A stretch of DNA of 64,000 bases from Anniella stebbinsi (GCA_029215795.1 JARDYH010000002.1:65449001-65513000); one strand, 5' to 3'. Positions 33,785 to 47,746 are shown, counted from the stretch's first letter. Notes: a model not told the origin generated them from the sequence alone. Made by a program: numbers and translations.

Positions 33785-34617
33785 TCCGATCCGGATCGGA
33801 CGCCATTTTGAATGCTTTTTCCCATAGCCAAGTATTGTTTTACAAAAACGCCTATAACTTTTTCATTTTTAAAGATAGAAGGATGAAACCTGGGCACATT
33901 GTAGACTGGTTAGGGGTAGTTATCTGTGAGAAATTTCAGAAAGATTGGTGCATGCATTTTGTGGCAATTAATTTTTTAATAAATACCCAGGAATGCCTAT
34001 AACTTTGTCATTTTTAAAGTTACACACATGAAACTTTGCCACATTGTAGGGGGTACCTTGGGACCTATGTGTGTGAAATTTCAGAAACGTAGGTGCTTGT
34101 CTTGTGTGGCAATTAATTTTTAGAAAAATGGGTAGTAGTGGGGTAAATACAGTTACGCCTCCCATTTTTTTATTTTTGAAGATACAAACAGGAAACTTGG
34201 GCACATTACAGGTACCACTTGCCTTGATATGTGTGTGAAATTTCAGAAACATTGGAGCTTTCCTTGTGTGGCAATTAATTTTTGAAACAATGAGGAAAGA
34301 AACACCTATAACTTTGTCATTTTTAAAGTTACACACATGAAACTTTGCCACATTGTAGGTGGTACCTTGGGACCCACGTGTGTGAAATTTCAGAAACATA
34401 GGTGCTTGCCTTGTGTGGCAATTAATTTTTTAATAAATACCCAGGAATGCCTATAACTTTGTCATTTTTAAAGTTACACACATGAAACTTTGCCACATTG
34501 TAGGCGGTACCTTGGGACCTATGTGTGTGAAATTTCGGAAACGTAGGTGCTTGCCTTGTGTGGCAATTAATTTTAGAAAAATGGGTAGTGGTGGGGTAAA
34601 TACAGTTACGCCTCCCA
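33785..34617 (+). repeat. Left arm of the foldback element
   Basis: Mirror image of 35178-36010 about position 34897.5. A 143-codon open frame in this arm (33968-34399 on the - strand) has exactly the same translation as 35396-35827 on the + strand. That gives direct evidence of very high identity. The frame itself is repeat-derived and not a gene. Confidence 0.9.
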
Positions 34618-35177
34618 CTTTTTTATTTTTGAAGATACAAACAGGAAACATGGGCACATTACAGGTACCACTTGGCTTGATATGTGTGTAAAATTTCAGA
34701 CAGCTGGGTCCAGGCATGTGGTGGCAAGGTATTTTTGAAACAATGAGGAAAGAAACGCCTATAACTTTTTTATTTTAAAAGTTAGAAGTCTGAACATTGC
34801 TCACTTTGTAGATGGGTTAGGGGTAGATATGTGTCAGAAATTTCAGAATTATAGGTCCAGGCATTTGATGGCTATGGAATTTTTAAATTACATGTTTCAA
34901 AAAAATTTCTACAGAGGCCAGGTCTTCCCCTCCCGCTTCCCGCGAAGAAAAGGAAACACTCTCTCGTCTCGATCCCTTTGATCCTTGCTAGTAGTATCCA
35001 TTACAGGGCTCGTGTTTCCTTTCCTACTTTCACTTTTCAAGCAGAACGGCTGAGCCTAGCTGAGTTTTGCAGCCATGCGTGCAAGGAAGGATCACTCTGG
35101 TCTCGATCCCTTTGATCCTTGGTAGTATCCATTACAGGGCTCGTGTCTGCTTTCACTTTGTACTCAAGCAGTACAAG

Positions 35178-36010
35178 TGGGAGGCGTAACTGTATTTACC
35201 CCACCACTACCCATTTTTCTAAAATTAATTGCCACACAAGGCAAGCACCTACGTTTCCGAAATTTCACACACATAGGTCCCAAGGTACCGCCTACAATGT
35301 GGCAAAGTTTCATGTGTGTAACTTTAAAAATGACAAAGTTATAGGCATTCCTGGGTATTTATTAAAAAATTAATTGCCACACAAGGCAAGCACCTATGTT
35401 TCTGAAATTTCACACACGTGGGTCCCAAGGTACCACCTACAATGTGGCAAAGTTTCATGTGTGTAACTTTAAAAATGACAAAGTTATAGGTGTTTCTTTC
35501 CTCATTGTTTCAAAAATTAATTGCCACACAAGGAAAGCTCCAATGTTTCTGAAATTTCACACACATATCAAGGCAAGTGGTACCTGTAATGTGCCCAAGT
35601 TTCCTGTTTGTATCTTCAAAAATAAAAAAATGGGAGGCGTAACTGTATTTACCCCACTACTACCCATTTTTCTAAAAATTAATTGCCACACAAGACAAGC
35701 ACCTACGTTTCTGAAATTTCACACACATAGGTCCCAAGGTACCCCCTACAATGTGGCAAAGTTTCATGTGTGTAACTTTAAAAATGACAAAGTTATAGGC
35801 ATTCCTGGGTATTTATTAAAAAATTAATTGCCACAAAATGCATGCACCAATCTTTCTGAAATTTCTCACAGATAACTACCCCTAACCAGTCTACAATGTG
35901 CCCAAGTTTCACCCTTCTATCTTTAAAAATGAAAAAGTTATAGGCGTTTTTGTAAAACAATACTTGGCTATGGGAAAAAGCATTCAAAATGGCGTCCGAT
36001 CCGGATCGGA
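35178..36010 (-). repeat. Right arm of the foldback element
   Basis: Inverted copy of the left arm. Only scattered single-base differences were noticed near the outer end (for example at the CCTGGGC/CTTGGGC position). Confidence 0.9.
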
Positions 36011-37110
36011 CCTCATCGGATCGGATCGGATCGGATCGGAGGTTGTCCGGATCGGATCGGATCGGATTTTCCCGATTTTGGGTCGGATCGGATTCGGATC
36101 GTGGATCGGATCCGATCCGATGCACACCCCTAATTAAGACCAGTGCTTTTGAACTTCATAAATGATATGAAGTTAGGGAAGAGCGGTAAAGTGGCCAAGT
36201 TTACTGATGGTACCAAATTATTTGGATTTATTAAAGCAAAAAGAGATTGCAAAGAACTTCAAAATAATCTCCAAACTGAGTAAATAGCAAATGCAGTTCA
36301 ATGTAAGCAAGTATACATTTGGGACAAAAATCTCAATCTAAGCTGGCCGTGGCTCACCAAGAAAGAAACCTTGAGGTTGCGGTGGATAAAATGTCAACCC
36401 AGTGTGACTGCTGTGAAAAAGGCAAATTCCATGTTAGGCATAGTTAGAAAAGGAATTGAAAATAAAACTGCTGATGTCCTAATGCCTTTAAACTAATCTA
36501 TGGTGTGACTTTACTTGGACTACTATGTTCTGTTCTGGACATCACACTCAAAATAAGATGATGTAGATCTGGAAAAGGTGCAGAAAAGGGCAAGTGAAAA
36601 AGGGTCAAGGGGCTAGAGCAACTTCCCTTTGTGGAAAGGTTATGTAGTTTGGGGCTGTTGAGCTTAGAAATATGTGAATAAGGAGAGACATGATAGAGAT
36701 GTATAAAATTATGCATGGAAAAAGTGATTACTCTCATAATACTAGAACCCAAGGTCATCCAATGAAATGGAATGGTGGGAGTTTCAGGACTGATAAAAGC
36801 AAGTTCTTCACACAGCACATAGTTAAACGTTAGAATATGTTGTTACAAGATGTAATGATGAACACCAACTGGGATGACTTTAATGGGGAATTAGACAAGT
36901 TCATGGAGGATAAGGCTCTCGGCAGATATTAGTTATGATGGCTATATATTACCTTGGGGACCAAAGGTAGTATGCCTCTGTGTGCCAATTGCTGGGGACA
37001 CTAGTGGGAGGGTGCTGTTGTGTACTTTCCATGGGCATCTAGTTGGAATTTGTGTGAACAGAACGCTGGAATTATAGATAGTCCTTTGGTCTGTTACACC
37101 ATGGCTCATA

Positions 37111-38759
37111 CTTTATTATGTTCACATATAAAAAGTAAATCCTTTAGATAGATACATCTGATTTGAAATCATACCTGTAGACTAGCATAATCTTACAAAA
37201 TTAAGTGGAAGTTGGAAATGAGTGTTTATAAATAGACTTTAGTGACTAAATTTCATTATTTTGCTTTTTAGTATTCCAGTAGATTAGAAGAGTATTTGAT
37301 TGTGTTGAGTGGAATTATCTACTCTTGTCAATAGTGGATAGATTGAAAGGGGATTTAAGATGTAGCTGTTTGTTCACCATGTTGCATGTTCGTTTTTGTG
37401 TCTAAAAGAAATCCTTTTCACTCTGCCCTTCACAGCTCTTAAGGAATTCTGAATTTCAGCCTCTGATTAGGCACTAACTTTATTATAGGATCAGTGGTTT
37501 AGTGTTGTAAATGGTTTTGAAACGTTGTCCCATAGTTTTGTAAGCCAGTGTTTGTTAACATGCAGGTCGATGTTAAATATAGGGCAGTATTCAACGGTTT
37601 ATTCTGCAACTTCAAATAGCACTAGCAGTGGTGGACCAAATCTTTCCATTGTGCAAGCACTAGCATATTTTGCTTGTGCAACCATGCTTACACAAACATG
37701 CCTTTAATTGGGTTTTGCTTTTGTACATAGTTCAGAACCTGGTGTGTCATTGTGCAACATCATTTACACTACCAGAATGACGCAACTGGATATTCCTCAT
37801 AGACTTATGTTTACTGCTAGCCCAATATTAGGGTGTCTCTATTTCTTTTCTGTTTTGCTAATTGTAAATATTACACAACAAACTGTTAATCTTCTAGAAT
37901 GCTATGCATGTTTAGACAGAAAAAAGTCCTAAAATTCCCAGCCGGCATAAGTCTATTAAAATCTACCATTTTGGAGAAAGGAAAAAAAATTATGAATGCC
38001 TAAAAAGACTAGTTTGCTTAATATGAAGAAAACGTATTTTGAGGTTTTTAGTTGAACATAGAGAATCTTGAAAATATTAAAGCTTGAAGAACATCCCTTT
38101 ACGTGTCTGTGGATAGCCAAGATTGCTTAGTTTTTCTTGGCAATTGATGATCAAGATTTTTTATTGCTTTAACTTATGGCCCTAACAATATTCATATGGG
38201 ATGTCTAGGACATCAAAGTGTTTTTAAAATAACCTTTGAATTCTTGGCTACATTCACAGCAAAACGTGCAATAAAAGAAATTAGCTCTAGCAGAATCTGC
38301 ATGCAAGAACAAGTAGCAGGTGAATGCAGTTTTATGTTCCCTGTTTTCTTCTGTTCATATAGCTTTTCAACCAATACTTGTGCTGTCTGATATACTGGGA
38401 AGTACCACCAGTTGAAAAGCACTAATATAAAAGGAAAGGTTAGCAATCTTAAAATAAATTCTTAATACTTCTTGTTAGTGGCACTACTGCAATATGTTAA
38501 ACTGAGACAGAGATTCCATTTTGTCAGATACTGTCTGAATATAAAACAGCATCTTGGTTTAATATTTTAGTTGTAGAAAGAGAGAAATTTGGAACCTGAA
38601 AATTTATTTTCCAAATGTGTCACTAAACTAACATGTTAAAGAACTGCTGTCTGTTCTGTGCCTACATGGACTAAGTCTTGTTAGGTGGTCCAGATCATTA
38701 ACATCACTTTTTCATTTTCAGTGTAGATTTTATTTTGGTGGAAGCTGGAAAGAAAAGTT
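37111..38759. other. Intergenic stretch between SRFBP1 and LOX 3' ends
   Basis: AT-rich non-coding sequence. Several short open stretches are present, but none has splice sites or protein similarity that could be recognised. Confidence 0.45.
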
Positions 38760-41587
38760 CTAATCGTTTGAAACATTTTTATTCAGGTCATTTTCACATA
38801 AATTTGCAACCATTATACAAGAATGTAACACAAGAATATGGAAGTGCAGTAAAGAATACAAAGCTAGTGTATGAATAATCATAAATAACTTTTCAGAGAA
38901 AGATGCACAGATTTTAAAAATAAGGCTCTTTGAAAAACTGAAGTAAATAGTAAAAATTTCTTCAAGAGTGGCTTTTCATTGAATTTTTAACATCTGGTTG
39001 CTTATAAATGTCCTGACAACAAACTTGTTTATTTCAATTCAAGTTAAAATATGTAAGCACCTTTGAAATATCTGGAATGTTAAAACAATTTTGCTGTAAG
39101 GCACAAGGTAGAGCACTTTCCATTAAATGTGTATGCACTTCAGTTATGTCCAACAAAAACTTTAGGAATGTACAAAAAGGCTGACAAAAAGTAACATTAT
39201 TGGTTTACTATTAGAAATCCCTTAGATTTAATCATGGATCATGTAATGCTTGGAAGACCAAAGCTTTGAGTGCTACGAGCCAAATTTATAGGACAGCCAA
39301 AAAGAATGAAGGAAAATACTTTTTATGACCTTCACCATGTTTGATCTGTTATCCAATTGAGAGCCAAAAAGATCCATTTATAACAAAGGTGTGGCTCACT
39401 GAATCCTAATACGTTACAAGGGCCACAAGAAAACCTAAAAATGGCAATGATTCTTCATAAATGAATACTTTTCCCTGTTAGACTAACCTTGGCAATGTAA
39501 GTCTTGGCTAAGACATGAGTCCACAAGTGCCAAATATTCCTGTTTACATCATAAGTAACTGTCGATAGTATGCTTTTGTTTTGTTTTTTGGTAAATGAAA
39601 ACATGATTTTGTAATTAAATATTGCTGAGTCTGGGATAATGATCCTGTATAGCAAAGTCACTTGGAATATCAGGTAGGCCAACCCTACCCCTTGAGCTGC
39701 CACCATGGATCCATCGGTTTTTCTGAGCCCCTACTCCTCTCAGTAGTCACTAACTCTGCAATTTGTGCTGCTTTTTTTAAAAAAGCTTACATATAAGCAA
39801 GCACGCTATGATGTAGGCAACCACAACTGATGGCCTATGAAAGGGTGTAAATCTGTTAATGTACAGTATTAGAAATCAAGCGGTCAGGACTGATGGTTCA
39901 ACATCCACTAGAACTATGAAAATAAAGAGGAGGTACTGGCAAGTGGAAAAGGAATAAGCAGGTTTTGTCAGGCCTCACAAAGGTTTGTAGGCATGTTGTT
40001 GCCTCAAATACAAGCACAAACATTTGAATTAATTTTATAAGACAAATTATAATAGTGATAAGATGAAATCCAACAGTGTCTGTCCACCGACAGAATGGAT
40101 TTTGCCCACTGACTTGAGGAAAATGTCAGCCCATCTAACAAAAAATGTGCATTGTTTGAAACTTTGGAACCCAAACCATTAAATTGTCTCCAGGAAAGAA
40201 TTACAGAAAATTATCATATTCTCCAAGCTAAGTGTGCACCCTTATTACTTATTGTAATATATGCAATACAATCAAACTGAAGCAGTTTTGACATTAAACA
40301 TCTAACCTAGAAAAGCCAATAAGTGAATATACGGCACTTTCAGGAAGCTGAAGTGGAGGATGAGTCTCCTTCTGTTAATAGTTTTCAGGATTTGGGGGGG
40401 GGGGGCAGGAGGTAGATCTATTCAGTGTTAATCTGGGTTTCATCCAAAAGCGGAATAATTCCACCTATAACAACCAATTAGGGGTTGGTTTACTTCTATA
40501 TATTAGTAACCTGGCACTTGAATTGTTACTGTAAAGTACATCTTATTTTGTATATGTCAGGAAGCCTCGTTGTATACAATGTGTTATTTATTATACAGCC
40601 TTTTGAATACTGCTTATATTTTTTAACTTCATTCTTTCTGGCAGGCAAAAGTACAATACTTCATAGGTTTATGGGGAATGTACATCAGCCCTCTTCTGAC
40701 AAACCAGCCATTTAAGTCTTGTTTTATGATATCACCTCGATATATTACTGCTACCCTCTCTTTCATCAGTTTAATTTTTAAAATAACTAACCAATTAAGT
40801 CATCCTTAATAATGGAGTATAATAACATCCTATTTTTTCTAGTCAGGGGAAGTAGCTTCTAAACACCTGTAATGGAAAATCTTTCCAACTATAGGAAAAG
40901 AATGTGAAAAGCAGTCTGCAGTAGTGTCCCATAATTCTTCTGAGAAGCGGCTTACGTCAAAATATCAATATACTTTTAGTTTAAGATTATTTGCCTGCAA
41001 AAATATTTTAAAATAAACACTTTTCATATGTAATAATGGATGTTGTACACTAAGCATTAAATACCCTTAAAAAGTGATCAGTATTTTTTTTATCAAGCAA
41101 GATTTTTGTACTGGCCCCTTGTCATATAGCAAGAAACTTCCCAAAACAGGAGGAGAATATCAATAGCAATTTTGTGATAATGGGGGAGGCGGAATCAGCT
41201 ATACATGATCCATCAAATGAAACCTAAAGTTTCTCTTTGGATCTCAGCCTATGTGAATACCCTTTAAATGGTTTAAGCTCATTCACAGATAGTGTACTGA
41301 TTTCCAGTAGTCAAAGGTAAGGCATTTCTGTGAATGGGTTAACTTGCTGTACAATTTGAAATTATTTGTATAAAGCACCAATTTCTCACTGTTCTCAAAA
41401 GCTGAATGCATGAATAGAGCAACATTATTAATTCTGAAGAAGGTCTTAATGCCTCAGAGTCACATTAAAATTCTTTGTATATATTCTGGTCCTTTTTCAG
41501 TTTTCAAAAGTTTTTACATCCTATCTCAGTTTATAAAATAATTGCATCTCAAAACCTCAGGTACCGATGCATAAATTTTCTTTCATC
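38760..41587 (-). other. LOX: LOX 3' untranslated region
   Basis: About 2.8 kb of AT-rich sequence follows the LOX stop with no large repeat insertion. LOX transcripts have long 3' UTRs in other vertebrates. Candidate poly(A) signals on this strand (TTTATT on +) occur near 40586, 39024 and 38778; the last is taken as the distal end. Confidence 0.6.
38778..38783 (-). terminator. Candidate distal LOX polyadenylation signal
   Basis: AATAAA on the - strand (TTTATT on +), about 2.8 kb after the stop. Nearer signals exist near 39024 and 40586, so alternative polyadenylation is possible. Confidence 0.4.
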
Positions 41588-41594
41588 TTAATAT
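41588..41594 (-). CDS. LOX: LOX exon 7, coding part
   Basis: After the acceptor CATTAACAG the exon reads A, TAT, TAA. The first base completes Pro (CC|A) with exon 6, then Tyr and stop, giving the conserved SPY C-terminus. Only seven coding bases are present; the rest of the exon is 3' UTR. This matches the vertebrate LOX structure, in which the last exon is nearly all untranslated. Confidence 0.85.
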
Positions 41595-43448
41595 CTGTTA
41601 ATGAAAAAAGAAATCGTAGTTAAGTATAACATATCTCAGAACCAAAGAACTATATAGAAAATCAGAAACATACATTATTCTTAAAATTTAAGCAACATCG
41701 TTAGCAAGTTACTTTTCCTCTACTTAAACAGTTCTCATTAATTAACTTAAAGGAGATGGAGTATAAGGAAAACTTCTGTGAGCTGTATACATACTTTAAT
41801 GCAAACACCTGTGATCTTAGATGTTACATTTCCCCCCAAATATAATGATGTCTAGTTCTTAAAGAAAAGGGGCTGTTCCCAGAATGTTGTTTTAAAAAAA
41901 TTTTAGCACAGTGAGAAGCTGTGACAAATTCCTCTTGCAGCTCTGCTAATATAACTGCTGACCTCTAAGAATCCTACTGTTCTGGTTCTTAAGCTCCCAC
42001 AAACTCACACTGCTAAGTAGAACACATAAAAGTCTAGGGCAAGACGGCGTAGTTTGTTGATTCTGTAAACTAACTGTAACTTTGGGCTGGTGGTGACAAA
42101 ACTACGTTCAATAAGCGGTTTAGTGAATAATCTTAGTTACAGTATTGGTGCTGGTAATATATTTAAAAAACCTAACATTGGGTACAATAAAGGGAATAAA
42201 CAAGGAAATTGGGGAATGATGAGATGAAGGTAAAAACTCCACTGTTGTAAATTGGTCCATGCTAATCACGAAAGGCCTGATCCACAGTTTGTTGTGAAGT
42301 TCCCAACTTCATCAGGTACATAGTCCATGTGACCATGTACACATTTTCCTTTTCCCCATGTATGCATTCACATGGAGAAACAGTAGTGAGCGGTATACAG
42401 ATATAACTACAGTGACTCCAATGATTGCTCAAAAAAAGTACAATTCTGGAAATCACTCACCACTATATTTGTGTTCAGACTAATTTGCATTTATATGCCT
42501 CCAGCATTGGAGGCCAGAGAAACTGTGTGTAAGCAAGCCATACTTGTTATAGAAATATTACATTCACATGGATTTGTTTGGGATTCCCTAGCAATCTACT
42601 CCATGGTGTTCTGAAGATGTTCTTTATGTGGAATGGATAAGCAACATGCAGAGAGTTCGGAAGCGCAAGCCAGGAATAACAGCTGAAGCTCACTAAGTCC
42701 ATGCAGCAGCAGGAATATACAAATCCCTTTAAATCCCCAAAACAAGATTTCTAAAGAGAAGTATTTCAGAAAGAATCCAATTTGAGTGCCTTGCATTGGC
42801 AAGCAACTTAACACTTATATTACTGGAGATTCATTCTAGGCCACTCAATTACATTGATTTAACTATGAAGTGGTTCTAATCTAAAAGCAAAGCAAATGTG
42901 AAACTAAGGGAAATGGACAGACAGTTGCCTAATTCTGGATATAACTAAACTATGGTTTAGCATTGCATTCATGGATTTGCATACTTCCTGCTTTCTTCTT
43001 CTGGTGAAGCTGTGAGTACAGACGTTTCTAATTTTAAAATAGCTGGGAGTTCCCCATTACATTTGAACTCAGGCAAACTCTAGTTAGTTTAAACCATGTT
43101 TTGTTCAAGAGATCCAGGATAATAACCCATGATTTGATCCTGGCTGGTTCGTACAAACCATAGTTCGTTTAAATCAGAGTTCCCCCGAATACAGGCCTAA
43201 TGAAAAACCCTGTTTAATTTAAAGCAAAGCACATTCTTCCAACCTCACAGCAGCACCAGAGAAGAGAAGAATGTGCAAGTCCAAGGCTTGCATTAAATCT
43301 GACAAGTTTATAGAATGACTGTTTTCAGATGTATTGCTAAAGTGCATGCTACACTTCCTATCATTACAACACACTCCTTTTTCCTAAGCACCATAAAAAT
43401 GTATTACCTGTACCACAAAATATTTGAAAGGAAGTAGGAAAGTACTTA

Positions 43449-43738
<290 letters not shown>

Positions 43739-46700
43739 CTAGAATAGTAATGTAGATATATGTGAGAGTCTCACTGTTGCTTTTTAAAAACAAAAACACA
43801 ACAACAGTACACTCTTAGCAAATGCCAAGAAAATTGATTAAATTGTTACTGTTTCTTAGCATTCCATAATAGAACACCTTAATCTTTATTACAACCTTGT
43901 ACTTTATTTTCAAAATCTAACAAAAGTTAATTTCCTTACAACCTTTTTGGCTGTAAGGCAATGTCTTGCACTTCTACTTGAACAAGGCTTCACCACTAAA
44001 TGCTCACTATTTCCCTGTCATTTCCCCTATTTTCCTGCCCCCAAACCCCATCACACTGTTCCAGAGGTTCCCTCAACCCTCAGGAGCAGATTCTGGAAGC
44101 GGGGGGGGGGGGGGGGGGGAGGGGAGCAGGGGGGAAAGCCAGAAAAATCTCCACCTATGAGCAGAGTTCTGTTTATCTCTGGAGTCCACTGCTGTTGTTA
44201 TTGTTATTATTATAATTATTATAATTATTATTTCCAGAAGCTACATTAGCCTCTCTCTCTCATTTTTTAAACAGTAACTGATATATTAATAAAATTATTA
44301 CCAATAGTTTTTCTAACAAGATGATTGGTCTCCTCTCATATGCAAATCAGAACCATTACAGAAATATCCAAATCTTGGCATAATTGTTTTTCATTCTGAC
44401 CTATCCAAGGATCTAATCTTCTTTATCCCTTTCCTGTTTCACAGCCACTTCGATTTGAAGTAACCTGGTAAAACAGAGAATTTAAGCTGGGATCTCTCCA
44501 TTTTCCCACTACTATTTTGCTGGTTTAAAGGAAGGTTTAACTTGGGAAACATATTATTGTCCTGGAATGACAGCTCCATTTAAGCCATGAACACAAAATT
44601 CTTTAGGATCTATGTAATATGTGAGGTCTGGTCACTTACTCTACCCTGAAATCATTCTGAGTGGTGTCTGACTGTCCCTATGAAAAGCACAATGTTTGGC
44701 CACAGATTGTGTGTCACTTGGCATGAGTTAAGTACTCGCTGTGGAGAAGAAGGTCATTTGAGTGCTGGCAGCTGCATAATTTTTTTAAAAAAACCTGGAA
44801 TCTAGATGTAGTCTTCAGTTGCTGAGGAAAATACTTCATAACAAGCACAGGTCTTGAAATAACAGATGAAGCTGCAAGAATTCTAAAAGAATTGTAGCAT
44901 CTGACATTTTAATGCTTGATAGATTTGGCTATCCTGTTTGTAGGAATAGGATGTATGCTGAATGGGGCTAATTCTGTAGGAGGCTCTTAATGGTTAGTTC
45001 CAGTTGCCTCCACACTATTACCATGACCCCTGGCAACAATATAGAGATAGCCATGGATAGTATAATTGGCTGCCTCCTGCAATACACTTCCACCGACTCA
45101 ATTGAGGTAGGAAGATCCAGAGCATACCAATGTCTACATCTAGCCAAACTGATAAAAGAAAAGTAAAACTAGCTTTAAAATTTACATAGACCCTGTTCAG
45201 ATGACAAGTTAAGCAATGGTGGTTAAGCATTTTGAGCTAAATATTATGGCTTAGTGTGTCATATGATCCATAACTAAGGGGGTCACGTGAACCATTCTTA
45301 ACCATACTCTAACCATTTGCTGCAAAAGGGTTAGTAGCCTAACCATGGTTTAGCGTGTTGTCTGAACAGGCCCATATTGAGGTGAACAGCATTCTCCTGT
45401 AAGAAATCTCAACCAACATCTTGTATATAGTCTAGTTTGCTGCATGTGCTTTGAACGATGCTACTCTTATGATCTAGATAGTGTTGATGCCTAATACTAT
45501 TAGGCTTCATGCAGAATTACATTTAGCTGATACTGGAAGCAGGGTTATGGACACTGTATCCTGATTCCTTCTTCCTTCTGAAGTCCCCTGAGCCTCTTGG
45601 AAAGCTGCTCTGAAGGGTTGGAAGATCCTCTGGAGCAGCATGTGAGGTGGAACAGGGGGCTGCAGTGGAAAGGGAGAACTGGTGATTGCTTTCTGCCCTT
45701 ATTCTTCCAGCAGAGAGCCTCTGATGGGTTGCAGCGCCTTCTGTAAATGGCCAATCTGGAACCAGCCAAATGTATGTAAGTCAATAACACTTCATGTGAG
45801 TTGTTCCAGAAGTGCATCTATTTAATTTTATTGCCATTTATAATGTTTTCAGTGTTTGAAGTAATACTGTGCTACATTCCTACATTTCACACTTGCACCA
45901 CCAATAAATAGATTAGAAACACACTGCTTTGCTTAGCTACCACAAATTCTTATGAATGGAAAAGGATTACTTATACCTATGTTTCCTACTGAACATGACA
46001 TTCTGAAATATATTATTTACATTGTTACCTATGATATATCTCTGAAGTGATCCCTTATCTGCTGTTTCATATAAATATATATTGATTTAACAAGAAAAAA
46101 ATACAATACAACTAGGTATTTATTGGAATACTAGTAAAGTACTGTGGATTTACATGGAAGCAGCTCTGTAAGTATGACAGACGATAGGTTTCATAAAACA
46201 GATTATTGCAAGGTCCAGGCAGGTAAAAACATACACAAGTGAAGCACAAGTTCCAGATTTCCTTCAACAAAACTGCAAAATAAATAAGCAAACTACTGAA
46301 AAAGTAAAGCTGTTACATAATGTGCCAACTGTAGGCATCCCCTAAGAGTTGTGGACTATCTCTGGCTGCTAGTTTCTGGACATGCTCAGCAGATGTCTCT
46401 CTACAGAGCTCTAAAAATGCAACAAACCTGCAACTAGAGACCTATATTTGTGATGATTTTTTTAAATTTAAAGTTTTTGGTTTTAATTATTTTTAGCCGC
46501 CTTGACACATTTGGGGGTATGAGTCAGTATAAAGCAGACAAATAAATGAATAAATAAATTATAGTGTATCTATGGCAAGTATTTTAGAAAAAAAACTTTA
46601 ATGACAGACAAATTACTAAACATAAATATGATAATGGACCATCCATGTTTGCTACATATGTAAGCTTGGAATAAAACAGGTGAGCTTGTAGAAGAGAAAC

Positions 46701-47589
46701 ATTGACAAATTCCAGACAAGATGATAATGGGTTTGAGTCTAGAGCAAACACTTTTGGAAAAATTTTCAGAACTGGCATTGAGATAAATCTTGGCTCCAGA
46801 ATTAAGTGCCTGTCTATTTATAATGGATAATTTTCAATTTGTACCGTCCAAGGATACGGACAGGATCCTTGGAAAAGTGAGATAATCTATGTGTGTGCTG
46901 GATGCCTGCCCTTCCTGGCTTATAAAAGTGGCCAGAGGAGAATGATGAATGCCTCTTTATGACAAGGTGCAATTCCATCTTTCCTAAAGAGGTGGTGGTG
47001 AAACTTTTGCTAAAAATCAAAACAGAAACCCAACCCTCCCTGAAATCCATTGTACTGGATACTTTCTGGCCGGTCTCCAATATTTACAAAAATATCACTA
47101 TGTAATAAATGTTATGCCTGTTCTATAAAACAAAGGCATTTTATCCTAAGTGGGATAAAGCTGTTAGGTATTACGTAGCCTGATTTTGTAATTTTGATGG
47201 AACATGAGGAGCATCTTCAGCATCAGAACTTTAAACAGTACAGTTAGCCCGATCTTTAGCTAAAGAGCCAAAGAGCACCACTACAGAAGAGAGTTCTTTT
47301 CACCATTTCCCTATCCTCAGCCTGCTGTGGTATACTATACTCATTTATTCTTGCTGCCAGAAACCTTAAGGGGTCCACTAGTCCCAAGAAAACCTAAAGT
47401 ATCAACTTCCAGTAACTATATCCCTGACTGTCCTCTTCGAAGATTCTTACCTTAAAATGAAAGTTAATAAATCTGGCTATGTACTATTTCCACACAGCGT
47501 TCATGCCTCATGGTCTGCTAAAACTGATGACTGAAATCAGCCTATAGTCTGACAGTAAAGAGGAAATTTTATTAATAACTATATCTTAC
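43739..47589 (-). other. LOX intron 4
   Basis: 3.85 kb non-coding intron. It contains a pyrimidine-rich dispersed repeat (about 44000-44150), a G homopolymer run at 44101-44119, a TTA/ATT-rich run near 44195-44245, a second copy of that dispersed repeat in inverse orientation (about 45560-45665), the MITE at 45191-45372, and a short AAATAAATGAATAAATAAA tail near 46540-46560. Confidence 0.6.
45191..45372. mobile_element. MITE, copy 2
   Basis: About 182 bases with inverted ends CCCTGTTCAGATGACAAGTT and GCGTGTTGTCTGAACAGG. Interior blocks are shared with copy 1 at 32680-32887. It lies in a LOX intron. Confidence 0.7.
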
Positions 47590-47746
47590 CTGTGTGTGTG
47601 CTGTACATGCATATCGCCTATAGTATCCATAATCGCAAGAAGTATCTTCAAGACAAAAACTTGCTTTGTGTCCTTCAGCTACTCTCCTATGTGAGTTTGC
47701 TTCAAGCAAGTCATAATGGCTGAATTCATCCATACTGTGGTAATGT
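47590..47746 (-). CDS. LOX: LOX exon 4 (copper ligands, cofactor Lys)
   Basis: 157 bases, acceptor GGTTTAACAG, donor GTAAGA. It encodes the end of Gln310 and residues 311-362: [52 protein letters not shown]. His311 and His313 complete the copper-binding motif begun in exon 3. Lys337 (GHKASF) is the expected lysine of the quinone cofactor, matching human Lys320. Confidence 0.96.

Larger units (their letters stand above)
33675..36132. mobile_element. 2.46 kb hAT-like foldback element
   Basis: The ends TAGGGATGTGCA and the inverse TGCACACCCCTA are flanked by a perfect 8-base duplication ATTAAGAC (33667-33674 and 36133-36140). Each end has a cluster of (GGATC)n-type motifs. Inside these are two arms of about 0.83 kb (33785-34617 and 35178-36010) that are near-identical reverse complements without length differences. 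The arms are built from tandem units of about 150 bases (CTATAACTTTGTCATTTTTA ... GTGTGAAATTTCAGAAA ... GTGTGGCAATTAATTTTT). The centre (34618-35177) contains a direct repeat around CTCGATCCCTTTGATCCTTG. No transposase ORF is present. Confidence 0.85.
32888..37110 (+). mobile_element. CR1/L3-type LINE copy interrupted by a hAT-like element
   Basis: The left part (32888-33666) gives degraded RT sequence, including EKLNEFFASVF-like and DVIYLDFQWVF-like stretches. After the foldback insertion it resumes at 36141 with LLNFINDMKLGKSGKVAKFT, then DGTKLFGF. The catalytic FADD position reads FTDG, so it is dead. The 3' end (36820-37110) carries the TGGAATATGTTGTTACAAGA, GTGCTGTTGTGTAC and related blocks shared with copies at 21236 and 51088. 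Removing 33675-36140 rejoins the two halves at ATTAAGAC. Confidence 0.75.

Noticed and set aside
33846..34740. CRISPR-like regularly spaced repeats
   Set aside because: Units of about 150 bases without unique spacers, inside a eukaryotic transposon arm.
33968..35827. Paired 143-codon open frames with identical translations
   Set aside because: They are mirror-image readings of the foldback arms, built from tandem 150-base units; not genes.
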